NCBI RefSeq assembly: GCF_000620085.1
Contig: NZ_JHVJ01000010.1
Coordinates: forward strand, 1-64,000
Source: Marinobacterium jannaschii DSM 6295
Lineage (GTDB): Bacteria; Pseudomonadota; Gammaproteobacteria; Pseudomonadales; Balneatricaceae
DNA: 64,000 nucleotides
Direction: 5' to 3'
A program made the translations under genes and the position numbers. Shown here piece after piece: positions 44,143 through 52,725 of this stretch. Every line of letters begins with the position of its first letter. The first letter of the stretch is position 1. The notes below the pieces were generated by a model. That model was not told the origin of the DNA, did no database searches, and saw only the letters and a program-made list of their open reading frames with translations.

Positions 44143-44184
44143 AAGCCTCGCATGCCTGGGCAGGCATATAAGCGGGGCTTTTTT
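44143..44184 (+). terminator. Rho-independent terminator of puuA
   Basis: AAGCCTCGC/GCGGGGCTT stem (one wobble) with inner ATGCCT/AGGCAT hairpin, followed by TTTTTT. Placed right after the puuA stop. Confidence 0.78.
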
Positions 44185-44235
44185 ATGGCGGTCTGTTGCT
44201 CGCATAGCGAATGCAGGCGGCCCTGAAGGTACAAA

Positions 44236-44251
44236 TACCCCCACAAGGGTA
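44236..44251. promoter_or_regulatory. palindrome TACCCCCACAAGGGTA, candidate LuxR/NarL-type operator
   Basis: Same 6-4-6 layout as 36119-36134. About 190 bases upstream of potF. Confidence 0.5.
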
Positions 44252-44437
44252 TATAGCGCCGGTAGCGGTGTAACGTACATTCAAACAGGCCCCGACAGGA
44301 TTCGGGGCTGCTGGTCAGGTCGGTGGCAGCCTGCAGGTTGTTGCCGGGACTATAAAAACAACAAACGACTTTGCGGACCTTCGCGGGCGTAACACCGCTG
44401 GGGCCGCACAGAGAACGCCTGAAAATGGAGATTGTAG

Positions 44438-45529
44438 ATGCACCATAAGAAGATTGGTTTGACTGCTGCTCTGGCACTGGCCCTTTCCACCTCAGCGATG
44501 GCTGAAGAGAAAGTCCTCAACGTTTACAACTGGTCTGACTACATCGATCCGAAAGAGATCAAGCAGTTCGAGAAAGAGACCGGTATCAAGGTTAACTACG
44601 ACGTATACGATTCCAACGAAGTGCTGGAAGCCAAACTGATGTCTGGCGGCAGCGGTTACGATGTAGTGGTACCGACCGGAGCTTTTCTGGAGCGTCAGGT
44701 ACAGGCCGGAATCTATGCTGAGATCGATAAGTCGAAGCTGAAGAACTACGGCAACCTGGATGAAGTGCTGGTCGAGAAAGTTGCCCGTCACGATGCCGGC
44801 AATAAGCACAATGTGCCTTATGCCTGGGGCACCATTGGCCTGGGTTACAACGAAAAGATGGTCAAAGAGCGTCTGGGTAATGTATCCCTCGACTCGCTGG
44901 ACCTGATCTTCAACCCTGAGGTGGCGGCCAAGTTGGCGGATTGTGGTATTGGTCTGCTGGATTCTCCGGCAGAGGTGATGTCTATCGCCATGAACTATGC
45001 CGGAATGGACCCGAACTCAGAGAAGAAGTCCGACCTGAAGAAAGCCACTGAGCTGATGAAGTCGGTGCGCGGCAGCTACAAGTATTTCCACTCTGGTAAA
45101 TATATCTCCGATCTGGCCAACGGCGAGATCTGTGTCGCGCTGGGCTACAACGGCGATATCCTGCAGGCACAGAGCCGTGCCGAGGAAGCCGGGCAGGGAC
45201 ATAAGATCAAATACGCTATCCCGCAGGAAGGCACGCTGGTCTGGTTTGACCTGCTGGCGATTCCGGCCGATGCGCCAAACAAGGAATCGGCCTACGCCTT
45301 TATCGACTTCATCCTGAAGCCTGAAACCAGCGCCAGCATCTCTAACTTTGTTTACTACGCCGTAGCCAACAAAGCCGCCGAGCCGCTGTTGAATAAGGAT
45401 GTTATCGGAAATCCGGGAATCTACCCGTCTGATGAAGTGAAGGCTAACCTGTTTACCCAGAATGCCCACACCGCCAAGTTTGACCGCTTGCTGACCCGCG
45501 CCTGGACCGGCATTAAAACAGGTCGCTAA
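44438..45529 (+). CDS. potF: polyamine ABC transporter substrate-binding protein
   Basis: 363 aa. Signal peptide KKIGLTAALALALSTSAMA, then VYNWSDYIDPKEI and VNYDVYDSNEVLEAKLMSGGSGYDVVVPT, typical of the PotF/SpuD family. The acidic and Trp residues that hold putrescine (NWSDY, GTIGLGYN) are kept. A paralogue is at 50185. Hairpin at 45553 lies between it and the ATPase gene. Confidence 0.92.
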   Translation: MHHKKIGLTAALALALSTSAMAEEKVLNVYNWSDYIDPKEIKQFEKETGIKVNYDVYDSNEVLEAKLMSGGSGYDVVVPTGAFLERQVQAGIYAEIDKSKLKNYGNLDEVLVEKVARHDAGNKHNVPYAWGTIGLGYNEKMVKERLGNVSLDSLDLIFNPEVAAKLADCGIGLLDSPAEVMSIAMNYAGMDPNSEKKSDLKKATELMKSVRGSYKYFHSGKYISDLANGEICVALGYNGDILQAQSRAEEAGQGHKIKYAIPQEGTLVWFDLLAIPADAPNKESAYAFIDFILKPETSASISNFVYYAVANKAAEPLLNKDVIGNPGIYPSDEVKANLFTQNAHTAKFDRLLTRAWTGIKTGR

Positions 45530-45552
45530 GCCTGTATTGATCGCTGCGGCGA

Positions 45553-45580
45553 CCGGCGGTGGCAGTGTTGTCACCGCCGG
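45553..45580 (+). other. hairpin after potF
   Basis: 9-bp stem CCGGCGGTG/CACCGCCGG, loop of 10. No T-tract. A second weaker hairpin follows at about 45607-45642. Probably moderates expression between potF and the permease genes. Confidence 0.5.
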
Positions 45581-45719
45581 ACTGACCGGCCGTCAGCGGC
45601 GAGTGGCTAACTAAGTACTTTTTCGCGAGAGCGCTTACTTAGCCATTTCCTGAGGGACTACTGTGTGCCAGTAGCAGGATCTGATGTCCCTAATAAGAAT
45701 AAATAATCGAGGGTTTGAT

Positions 45720-46889
45720 ATGACTTCGTCTCAGCCAATCGACCTGCAGAACAGCACCATCGCTTCTGCCAGCCAGCAACCACTCTGGAAACAGGAGGGT
45801 GCTGAACCTTTCCTCCGGATTGAGAATGTCACCAAGAAATTTGATGACTTCACCGCCGTCGATAATATCTCGCTGGATATCTATAAGAACGAGCTGTTCT
45901 GCCTGCTGGGCGGTTCCGGCTCGGGTAAGAGTACCCTGTTGCGTATGCTGGCCGGGTTTGAATCTCCGACCAGTGGCCGCATCCTGATCGACGGCATCGA
46001 TATGGCCGGTATCCAGCCCTGGAACCGGCCGGTCAATATGATGTTCCAGTCCTACGCCCTGTTTCCCCACCTCAGTGTGGCGGACAACGTCGCCTTTGGC
46101 CTTAAGCGCGAGGGTGTCTCCCGCAGTGAAGTGAAACAGCGGGTGGCGCAGATGCTGGATATGGTGCAGCTGGGACATCTGGGCAAGCGTAAACCGCACC
46201 AGCTATCCGGTGGCCAGCGTCAGCGTGTCGCCCTGGCCCGCGCCCTGATCAAGCGTCCGAAGTTACTGTTGCTGGATGAGCCGCTGGGGGCGCTGGATAA
46301 GAAGCTGCGTGAAGAGACCCAGTTCGAGCTGATCAATATCCAGGAGGAGCTGGGCGTGACCTTCGTGGTTGTGACCCATGACCAGGAAGAGGCGATGACC
46401 CTCGCCACCCGAATCGGCGTGATGAATCACGGTGTGATTGTCCAGACCGACGAGCCGCACGATGTCTACGAGTACCCGAACAGCCGCTTCGTTGCCGAGT
46501 TTATCGGCTCGGTGAACCTGTTTGAGGGCAAGGTAATTGAGGATGAGCCGGACCGGGTACGGATCGAGTCGCCGGAAGCCGGTGCCACCCTGTATGTTAA
46601 CCACGGCATCAGTTGCGCTCCGGAACAGATTGTCCATGTGGCGGTCAGGCCGGAGAAAATCAAGATCAGCCACAACCGTCCGCAGCAGCAGGACAACTGC
46701 ATCCAGGGCGAGATCGAAGATATTGCCTATATGGGCAGCCTGTCGGTGTTCCGGGTACGCCTGCCGAACGGCAAGGAAGTGCGGGTAACCCAGCCGAACT
46801 TTACCCGTTCAATGGGTGACCGTTTCACCTGGAACGACAAAGTGTTTTTGTGCTGGGATGAAGAAAGCAGCGTGGTGCTGACCGCATGA
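45720..46889 (+). CDS. potG: polyamine ABC transporter ATP-binding protein
   Basis: 389 aa from ATG 45720 (GAGG upstream; TTG at 45684 is less likely). Walker A GGSGSGKST, Q-loop LFPHLSVADN, signature LSGGQRQRVALARA, Walker B LLLLDEPLGALD, and C-terminal TOBE domain. PotA/PotG family. The stop overlaps the start of the next gene (ATGA). Confidence 0.93.
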   Translation: MTSSQPIDLQNSTIASASQQPLWKQEGAEPFLRIENVTKKFDDFTAVDNISLDIYKNELFCLLGGSGSGKSTLLRMLAGFESPTSGRILIDGIDMAGIQPWNRPVNMMFQSYALFPHLSVADNVAFGLKREGVSRSEVKQRVAQMLDMVQLGHLGKRKPHQLSGGQRQRVALARALIKRPKLLLLDEPLGALDKKLREETQFELINIQEELGVTFVVVTHDQEEAMTLATRIGVMNHGVIVQTDEPHDVYEYPNSRFVAEFIGSVNLFEGKVIEDEPDRVRIESPEAGATLYVNHGISCAPEQIVHVAVRPEKIKISHNRPQQQDNCIQGEIEDIAYMGSLSVFRVRLPNGKEVRVTQPNFTRSMGDRFTWNDKVFLCWDEESSVVLTA

Positions 46890-47842
46890 GTATTCTTTCC
46901 AGAGCAGCGTTGATACACGACGCGTCATCGAGGATGACAAAATACGACTTTATCCGCCGGGTGAACTGGGGTAAGACCGCCGTGGTGGCGGTACCGGCCC
47001 TGTGGCTGGCGGTATTCTTCTTTATCCCGTTTCTGGTGGTGTTCAAGATCTCGCTGTCTGAGGCCGCCATCGCGGTGCCGCCCTACAGCGCATTGTTAGA
47101 GTGGGACTTGGAAGAGGCCTACCTGACCCTGAAGCTGAACATCGGCAATTACCTCTACCTGCTGGAGGATGCGTTCTATCTCGATGCCTATCTCAGCTCG
47201 ATACGCATCGCTGCGGTGTCAACTTTTTACACCCTGATTCTGGCGTTCCCGATTGCTTATATGATCGCCCGTGCCGAGGGTGGTAAGCGGGCGCTGTTGC
47301 TGGCGCTGGTGATCCTGCCGTTCTGGACTTCGTTCCTGCTGCGGGTGTACGCCTGGATGGGCTTCCTGAAGAAGAACGGAATCGTCAATGAGTTCCTGAT
47401 GGCGACCGGCATTATCGATCAGCCGCTGGTGATGCTGCAGACCGACTTCGCCGTCTATATCGGCATCGTCTATACCTACCTGCCATTTATGGTGTTGCCG
47501 CTGTACAGCGCGCTGGAAAAGATGGATATGACCCTGCTGGAGGCCGCTGAAGACCTGGGCTGCCGCCCGATACAGAGCTTCTTCCTGATCACCCTGCCGC
47601 TGGCCGTTCCGGGCATCATTGCGGGCTGTCTGCTGGTGTTTATCCCGGCGGTGGGCGAGTTTGTGATTCCGGCCCTGTTGGGTGGCTCCGATACCCTGAT
47701 GATCGGACGGGTACTGTGGGATGAGTTCTTCCTCAACCGTGACTGGCCGATGGCCTCGGCGGTTGCCATCGTAATGTTGATTGTACTGGTGTTGCCGATC
47801 ATGCTGATCCGTAACGGCCAGGGTAAAGAGGAGACTGTCTGA
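46886..47842 (+). CDS. potH: polyamine ABC transporter permease 1
   Basis: 318 aa, six transmembrane helices plus the EAA loop (EAAEDLGCRPIQSF). PotH-type permease. Overlaps the ATPase gene by 4 bp and the next permease by one base, so the operon is tightly coupled. Confidence 0.9.
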   Translation: MSILSRAALIHDASSRMTKYDFIRRVNWGKTAVVAVPALWLAVFFFIPFLVVFKISLSEAAIAVPPYSALLEWDLEEAYLTLKLNIGNYLYLLEDAFYLDAYLSSIRIAAVSTFYTLILAFPIAYMIARAEGGKRALLLALVILPFWTSFLLRVYAWMGFLKKNGIVNEFLMATGIIDQPLVMLQTDFAVYIGIVYTYLPFMVLPLYSALEKMDMTLLEAAEDLGCRPIQSFFLITLPLAVPGIIAGCLLVFIPAVGEFVIPALLGGSDTLMIGRVLWDEFFLNRDWPMASAVAIVMLIVLVLPIMLIRNGQGKEETV

Positions 47843-48657
47843 TGAAACGCAGATCGATCTTTCTGAATGTTTCCGCGGGCTTCGGCTTTCTCTTTCTCTA
47901 TGCGCCGATTATCGCGCTGATCATCTACAGCTTTAACAAATCCAAGCTGGTGACGGTGTGGGGCGGCTGGTCGCTGAAATGGTACGCCGAGCTGATGCAG
48001 AACGAGCAGATCATCAACGCCGCGCTGCTCAGTCTGAAAATCGCCTTTATCAGTGCCTCGCTGGCCGTGGTGCTGGGCACCATGGCCGGCTTTGTGCTCA
48101 GCCGCTTCGGGCCGTTCCGCGGCAAGATGATCCTCTCCGGCTGGATCACCGCGCCGCTGGTGATGCCAGAGGTAATCACCGGTCTCTCCCTGTTGCTGCT
48201 GTTTGTGGCGATGGAAGGGATGTTCGGCTGGCCCTCGGGCCGGGGCACCGGCACCATTATTATCGCCCATACCACTTTCTGTATGGCCTATGTGGCGGTG
48301 ATCGTGCAGGCACGCTTGTCCTCGATGGATGAAACGCTGGAGGAGGCGGCGATGGACCTGGGTGCCAAACCATCCTCGCTGTTCTTCCTGGTGACCCTGC
48401 CGCTGATCGCCCCGGCGATCATCTCCGGCTGGCTGCTGTCCTTCACCCTGTCGCTGGATGACCTGGTAATCGCCAGCTTCGTCTCCGGGCCGGGTAACAG
48501 CACCCTGCCGATGGTGATCTTCTCCAAGGTCCGCTTGGGAGTAACACCGGAAGTGAATGCGCTGGCGACGCTGATGATCGCGGTAGTGGCGATTGGCGTC
48601 ATCGCGGCGATGTTCCAGATGCGCCGCCAGGCACGACTGCTGGCCAAGCCGGAATAG
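47842..48657 (+). CDS. potI: polyamine ABC transporter permease 2
   Basis: 271 aa, six transmembrane helices, EAA loop EEAAMDLGAKPSSLFF. PotI-type permease. A GC-rich hairpin follows the stop at 48686. Confidence 0.9.
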   Translation: MKRRSIFLNVSAGFGFLFLYAPIIALIIYSFNKSKLVTVWGGWSLKWYAELMQNEQIINAALLSLKIAFISASLAVVLGTMAGFVLSRFGPFRGKMILSGWITAPLVMPEVITGLSLLLLFVAMEGMFGWPSGRGTGTIIIAHTTFCMAYVAVIVQARLSSMDETLEEAAMDLGAKPSSLFFLVTLPLIAPAIISGWLLSFTLSLDDLVIASFVSGPGNSTLPMVIFSKVRLGVTPEVNALATLMIAVVAIGVIAAMFQMRRQARLLAKPE

Positions 48658-48685
48658 GGCGCAGACAAGATAAAGACCCTGCCGG

Positions 48686-48706
48686 GCCGCCGGAATATCC
48701 GGCGGC
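48686..48706 (+). terminator. hairpin between potI and the amidotransferase gene
   Basis: 8-bp stem GCCGCCGG/CCGGCGGC, 5-nt loop, followed by AGGCTTGTTGTC; weak T-tract. Possible terminator or attenuator. Confidence 0.5.
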
Positions 48707-48752
48707 AGGCTTGTTGTCATAACAGTAAGTAGACAGTTCTAAGGTTACAGAA

Positions 48753-49478
48753 ATGAAGATAGGTATTCTTGCCACCGGTATTACACCGGATGAGTTGCTG
48801 GGCGAGTTTGGCTCCTACGCCGATATGTTTGTGCAGCTGTTTGATCAGGCCCGTCAGCACTTTGAGTATGAAGTGTTTGATGTCCGTGACGATCAGTTTC
48901 CCGGCGGTGCGGAACAGTGCGACGGCTGGATCATTACCGGCTCAAAGTTCAATGTCTATCAGAACCTGCCCTGGATGCTGCGCCTGAAAGAGCTGATTCT
49001 TGAGATCCATGCGGCAGGCAAGCCTCTGGTGGGGATCTGCTTCGGTCATCAGATTATTGCCGAAGCCTTTGGCGGCCATGTGGATAAATATCCGGGTGGC
49101 TGGGGTGTTGGCCTGCACAGCTACGAGCTGCGTGGCGCCAGCGGCTTTATTAAAAATGCCCCGACCTCATTCAGCATCAGCGCCATGCACCAGGATCAGG
49201 TACTGAGCAAACCGGACAATGCCGAAGTCTTCGCTTCCTCCGAATTCTGCCAGTATGCCGGCCTGATCTACGACGACCGCATTGTCACCTTCCAGGCGCA
49301 CCCGGAATTCAGCTTGCCCTACGAAGATGCCCTGGTTGAGTTGCGCAAGGGCGCTGTGATCCCGGATGACGCCGCTGAAGCGGGGTTGATCAGCCTGCGT
49401 GAGCCGGATGCAGCGACCGACTCCCATCTGGTTGCCGGCTGGATGGCCGACTTCCTGAAGGAGCGCGCTACTTCGTAA
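48753..49478 (+). CDS. class I glutamine amidotransferase, PuuD-like role proposed
   Basis: 241 aa. Catalytic Cys96 (GICFGHQ), His183 and Glu185 (FQAHPEFS). It belongs to the GMP-synthase-like glutaminase group, not to the peptidase C26 family of E. coli PuuD. In this place it could hydrolyse γ-glutamyl-GABA or γ-glutamylputrescine and so close the pathway; that is inference from context. A terminator follows. Confidence 0.85.
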   Translation: MKIGILATGITPDELLGEFGSYADMFVQLFDQARQHFEYEVFDVRDDQFPGGAEQCDGWIITGSKFNVYQNLPWMLRLKELILEIHAAGKPLVGICFGHQIIAEAFGGHVDKYPGGWGVGLHSYELRGASGFIKNAPTSFSISAMHQDQVLSKPDNAEVFASSEFCQYAGLIYDDRIVTFQAHPEFSLPYEDALVELRKGAVIPDDAAEAGLISLREPDAATDSHLVAGWMADFLKERATS

Positions 49479-49508
49479 CAACCGAGTTTACCCTTGTGGA
49501 TGACTTAG

Positions 49509-49541
49509 GCCCCGCCGGTGCAAACCGGAGGGGCTTTTTTT
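49509..49541 (+). terminator. Rho-independent terminator
   Basis: GCCCC...GGGGC stem with inner CCGG/CCGG, followed by TTTTTTT; 30 bases after the amidotransferase stop. Confidence 0.88.
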
Positions 49542-49673
49542 ATTTGGGGGCCCTGGGAGGGTGGGGCCATTTTAATTCCCTCAACAAGGCTATCCCGCTG
49601 CGAGTCCCATCTCGATTGTTACGCACCGTGGGAATGCACAGCGGTGGAACCCTGCAAGGGGATATGGGCGCTC

Positions 49674-49709
49674 TGTAGCGTGGTGTTGAGGGTAGCGAAA
49701 CCCACGGAT
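49674..49709. repeat. REP-like hairpin (GTAGCGTGG...AACCCACGG)
   Basis: TGTAGCGTGGTGTTGAG followed by AGCGAAACCCACGG; same core as 37909-37940 and 50034-50068. Confidence 0.7.
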
Positions 49710-49749
49710 CTTTGGTTGCGCCCATGGCGCTGGTTCAGGGGCTGAGGTT

Positions 49750-49903
49750 GTGAAGGTCTTACCCATGAATCGGTGTAGGCTGGTGATGAGCTTGCGAGTC
49801 TCGGCAAATGACTCGAATTCCTGTGTTCTTGTCGACTTCACGGCACTGTTGGGATTTGTCGCTTCGCTCCTCATCACCAACCTACAGGTTCTTGCACCGC
49901 CTC
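49750..49903. repeat. dispersed intergenic repeat, copy D2
   Basis: Homologous to 38943-39098 (see there). Confidence 0.75.
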
Positions 49904-50033
49904 GGGGTATGGGAATCAGGCAGGGTGAGTTGGTTGTTGTGGGAGGCCGCTCTGCGGGCGAAGGGTTTGGCTGTGAGGTTCATTCGCGCACGGAGTGCAC
50001 TCCTGCAATATGCCCAATCCAGAGCCGAGATCC

Positions 50034-50068
50034 CGTAGCGTGGTATTGAGCGCAGCGAAACCCAAGGG
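50034..50068. repeat. REP-like hairpin
   Basis: CGTAGCGTGGTATTGAG followed by CGAAACCCAA, same family as 49674. Confidence 0.65.
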
Positions 50069-50110
50069 GAGCTGTTCTCGTTCACAGGGTCTTCTTGGCA
50101 ATGCATAAAA

Positions 50111-50133
50111 AATCCCCGGCCGGGGCCGGGGAT
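50111..50133 (-). terminator. Rho-independent terminator of the second potF
   Basis: ATCCCCGGC/GCCGGGGAT stem, followed by TTTTTT on the minus strand; 50 bases beyond the gene end. Confidence 0.8.
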
Positions 50134-50184
50134 AAGAACGCCTTCGATGCACTTCAAAGGTGTTAAGCAAAGCGTTTAGCGGTT

Positions 50185-51312
50185 TTAGCGTCCTGTTTTG
50201 ATATCGGACCAGAGGCGGTTTTTGATTTTCGCCAGTTTCGGCGTCGGCTGGCTGGCGACGAAGAGGCGGTCCATGGTGGCCTTATCCGGGTAGATCGCCG
50301 GGTCTGAGGCGATCTCCTTGTCGATCAGCGCGGTGGCCTCTTTATTCGGGTTGGCGTACCAGACGTAGTCGGTGATCTCGGCAATGATCTCCGGACGCAG
50401 CAGGAAGTTGATAAACTTATGTGCGTTGTCCGCATTGCCGGCATCAGCCGGGATCAGCAGCATATCGAACCACACTTCGCTGCCTTCCTTAGGAATGGCG
50501 TATTTCACTTCGACGCCATTACCGGCCTCCTCGGCCCGGGCAGCGGCCTGGAAGACATCGCCGGAGAAGCCGACTGCAACACAGCTGTCGCCGTTGGCCA
50601 GGTCGTTGATGTACTGGGAGGAGGTGAACTGCTTCACATAAGGCCGCACCGAGCGCAGCACCTTGGCCGCCGGGGCGTTGCGTTTATGGTCTGAGCGTTT
50701 CAGGCTGTTGGGATCCTGACCGGCGTAGAGCAGGGCGAAGGGGATCATCTCATCCGGTGAGTCGAGGAAGGTGACGCCACACTCGGCGAGCTTCTCCATA
50801 TTCTCCGGCTTGAAGACCAGATCCCAGCTGTTGACCGGGGCATCTTCGCCCAGGGCTTCGGCCACCTGTTTCGGGTTGTAGCCCAGGCCCGTAGTGCCCC
50901 AGAGGTAAGGCACGCCGTATTTAGCGCCCGGATCTTTCTTCTCCAGCTGGGCCATCAGGGTGTCATCAAGGTGGGGCAGGTTGCTCAGCTTGCTCTTATC
51001 CAGCGGCAGGAAGATACCGGCCTTGATCTGCAGCTCCATAAAGTGCGAGCTGGGTACCACCAGGTCATAGCCTGAGTTACCGGCCAGCAGCTTGGCTTCC
51101 AGGGTCTCGTTGCTGTCGTAAACATCGTAGGTCACCTTGATGCCGGTCTCTTTCTCAAACTTGTCGATCGTTGCGTCGGCGATATAGTCAGACCAGTTGT
51201 AGATCTTCAGTACTTCCTGCGCCTGGGCCTGAATCGGTGCCAGGGCTGCGCTCAGGCCGAGGGCCAGGGCGGAGAGGGTAAATTTAACACCGGACGGTAA
51301 AGCTGTTTTCAT
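50185..51312 (-). CDS. potF: second polyamine ABC transporter substrate-binding protein
   Basis: 375 aa from ATG 51312 (GAGG upstream; the TTG at 51336 adds 8 residues and lacks a signal-like start). Signal peptide ending QAQA-Q; IYNWSDYIADATI and TYDVYDSNETLEAKLL. About half identical to the protein at 44438 by eye. Probably recognises a different polyamine or shares the PotGHI importer. Terminator at 50111. Confidence 0.9.
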   Translation of the reverse strand: MKTALPSGVKFTLSALALGLSAALAPIQAQAQEVLKIYNWSDYIADATIDKFEKETGIKVTYDVYDSNETLEAKLLAGNSGYDLVVPSSHFMELQIKAGIFLPLDKSKLSNLPHLDDTLMAQLEKKDPGAKYGVPYLWGTTGLGYNPKQVAEALGEDAPVNSWDLVFKPENMEKLAECGVTFLDSPDEMIPFALLYAGQDPNSLKRSDHKRNAPAAKVLRSVRPYVKQFTSSQYINDLANGDSCVAVGFSGDVFQAAARAEEAGNGVEVKYAIPKEGSEVWFDMLLIPADAGNADNAHKFINFLLRPEIIAEITDYVWYANPNKEATALIDKEIASDPAIYPDKATMDRLFVASQPTPKLAKIKNRLWSDIKTGR

Positions 51313-51347
51313 TATTTTCGCCTCACTTACAGTCAAATTCGGATAAG

Positions 51348-51371
51348 ATCCGGCTGCCTTGTCAGCCGGAT
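51348..51371 (-). other. hairpin between puuA2 and the second potF
   Basis: Perfect 9-bp stem ATCCGGCTG/CAGCCGGAT, 6-nt loop, no T-tract. Confidence 0.5.
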
Positions 51372-51381
51372 GCCGTCGCCT

Positions 51382-52725
51382 TTATACGTTCATCAGCAGG
51401 TATTCACGCTCCCAGGAGCTGATCACCTTATTAAAGGTCTCAAACTCGGCACGTTTAACGCCAATGTAAGCCTTGATGAACTGCTCGCCCATGATCTCGC
51501 CCAGCTCCGGGCTTTCCTCCAGCAAGCGCAGCGCCTCTTCCAGCGTGCGTGCCAGTTCGACCATATCACCCTCTTCGGCGGCAGCGTCGAAGGTTGGCTT
51601 GGTGGGCTTGAGTTTCTCTTTTAATCCCAGATAACCACAGGCCAGGCTGGCGGCAATTGCCAGGTACGGGTTGCAGTCCGCGCCCGGGAAGCGGTTTTCA
51701 ATCCGGGTGGCGGCCGCCGGTGCGTCGGGAGCACGCAAGCCGGTGGTGCGGTTATCGATGCCCCACTTCATATTTACCGGTGCCGAGATCTCCGGCTCGA
51801 AACGGCGGTAGGAGTTGACGTTGGGGGCATAGAAACTGATCGCGTTAGGGGTGTATTTCTGCAGGCCGCCTAGGAAGTGATAGAACTGCTCGCTGAATTT
51901 CTCATCCTTGCCGGCGAAGATATTCTCGCCCGTGGCGACATCGATCAGGCTCTGGTGGATATGCATCGAGCTGCCGGGCTCTGCCTGCATCGGCTTGGCC
52001 ATAAAGGTGGCGTAGACCCCGTGCTTCATCGCCGTCTCACGCAGGGTGCGCTTGAACACAAACACCTGGTCGGCCAGTTTCAGCGGATCGCCGTGAAGGA
52101 AGTTGATCTCCATCTGGGCGGCACCCGATTCGTGGATCAGGGTATCCACCTCCAGCCCCTGGGCTTCGCAGTAGTCATAGAGGGTATCGATAATCGGGTC
52201 AAACTCATTCACCGCATCGATGCTATAGGACTGACGAGCCACTTCGCGACGGCCGGAGCGGCCGATGGCGGGCTTGAGTTCATAGTCCGGGTCGGTGTTC
52301 TTCTGGATCAGGTAGAACTCCACTTCCGGGGCGATGACCGGTTTCAGTCCCTCTTTCTCGTACAGCGCCAGTACCTTACGCAGCACCGAACGGCTGGAGA
52401 GGGGATGCAGTTCGCCATCGCTGGTATAGCAGTCGTTGATCACCTGTGCGGTGGGCTCGCCAGCCCAGGGAACCAGCCGCAATGTATCCGGGTCCGGCTT
52501 CAGCACCATATCGCGGTCGCTGGCATCAACAATGTCGTAGTGGTTGTCGGCCCAGTCACCGGTCACGGTCTGCACCAGCAGGGTTTCCGGGATACGTCCG
52601 CCTTTTTCGTCCAGAAACTTCTGGGTGGGGTAAAACTTGCCGCGGGCGTTGCCGGTCATATCCGGCAGGGTGGACTCTACTTCAGTTATGGCGTTCTCTT
52701 TGAGAAACCTGCGTACGGCTTCCAT
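51382..52725 (-). CDS. puuA: γ-glutamylputrescine synthetase, second copy
   Basis: 447 aa glutamine-synthetase-family ligase. Segments ESTLPDMTGNARGKFYP, AQMEINFLHGDP, AKPMQAEPGSSMHIHQSL, NSYRRFEPEISAPVNMKWGIDNRTTGLR. Closer to the canonical PuuA than the 42801 copy is. Cotranscribed with the downstream potF copy and divergent from puuB. Confidence 0.9.
   Translation of the reverse strand: MEAVRRFLKENAITEVESTLPDMTGNARGKFYPTQKFLDEKGGRIPETLLVQTVTGDWADNHYDIVDASDRDMVLKPDPDTLRLVPWAGEPTAQVINDCYTSDGELHPLSSRSVLRKVLALYEKEGLKPVIAPEVEFYLIQKNTDPDYELKPAIGRSGRREVARQSYSIDAVNEFDPIIDTLYDYCEAQGLEVDTLIHESGAAQMEINFLHGDPLKLADQVFVFKRTLRETAMKHGVYATFMAKPMQAEPGSSMHIHQSLIDVATGENIFAGKDEKFSEQFYHFLGGLQKYTPNAISFYAPNVNSYRRFEPEISAPVNMKWGIDNRTTGLRAPDAPAAATRIENRFPGADCNPYLAIAASLACGYLGLKEKLKPTKPTFDAAAEEGDMVELARTLEEALRLLEESPELGEIMGEQFIKAYIGVKRAEFETFNKVISSWEREYLLMNV

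Larger units (their letters stand above)
49479..50184. other. repeat-rich spacer with no gene
   Basis: About 700 bases. Contents: terminator 49509-49541; REP-like hairpins near 49674-49709, 49750-49903 (copy D2) and 50034-50068; a minus-strand terminator at 50111-50133. No supported ORF. Confidence 0.7.

Noticed and set aside
43317-44477. 386-codon minus-strand frame opposite puuA
   Set aside because: Antisense shadow; crosses the puuA terminator and the potF promoter region.
47476-48720. 414-codon minus-strand frame opposite potH/potI
   Set aside because: Antisense of two overlapping permease genes with good EAA loops.
48753-49478. naming the amidotransferase puuD
   Set aside because: Wrong family (not peptidase C26); only the role is proposed.
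49674-50068. CRISPR array in the repeat-rich spacer
   Set aside because: Repeats differ in orientation and spacing, and no regular spacer/repeat unit is seen; they are palindromic REP-like elements.
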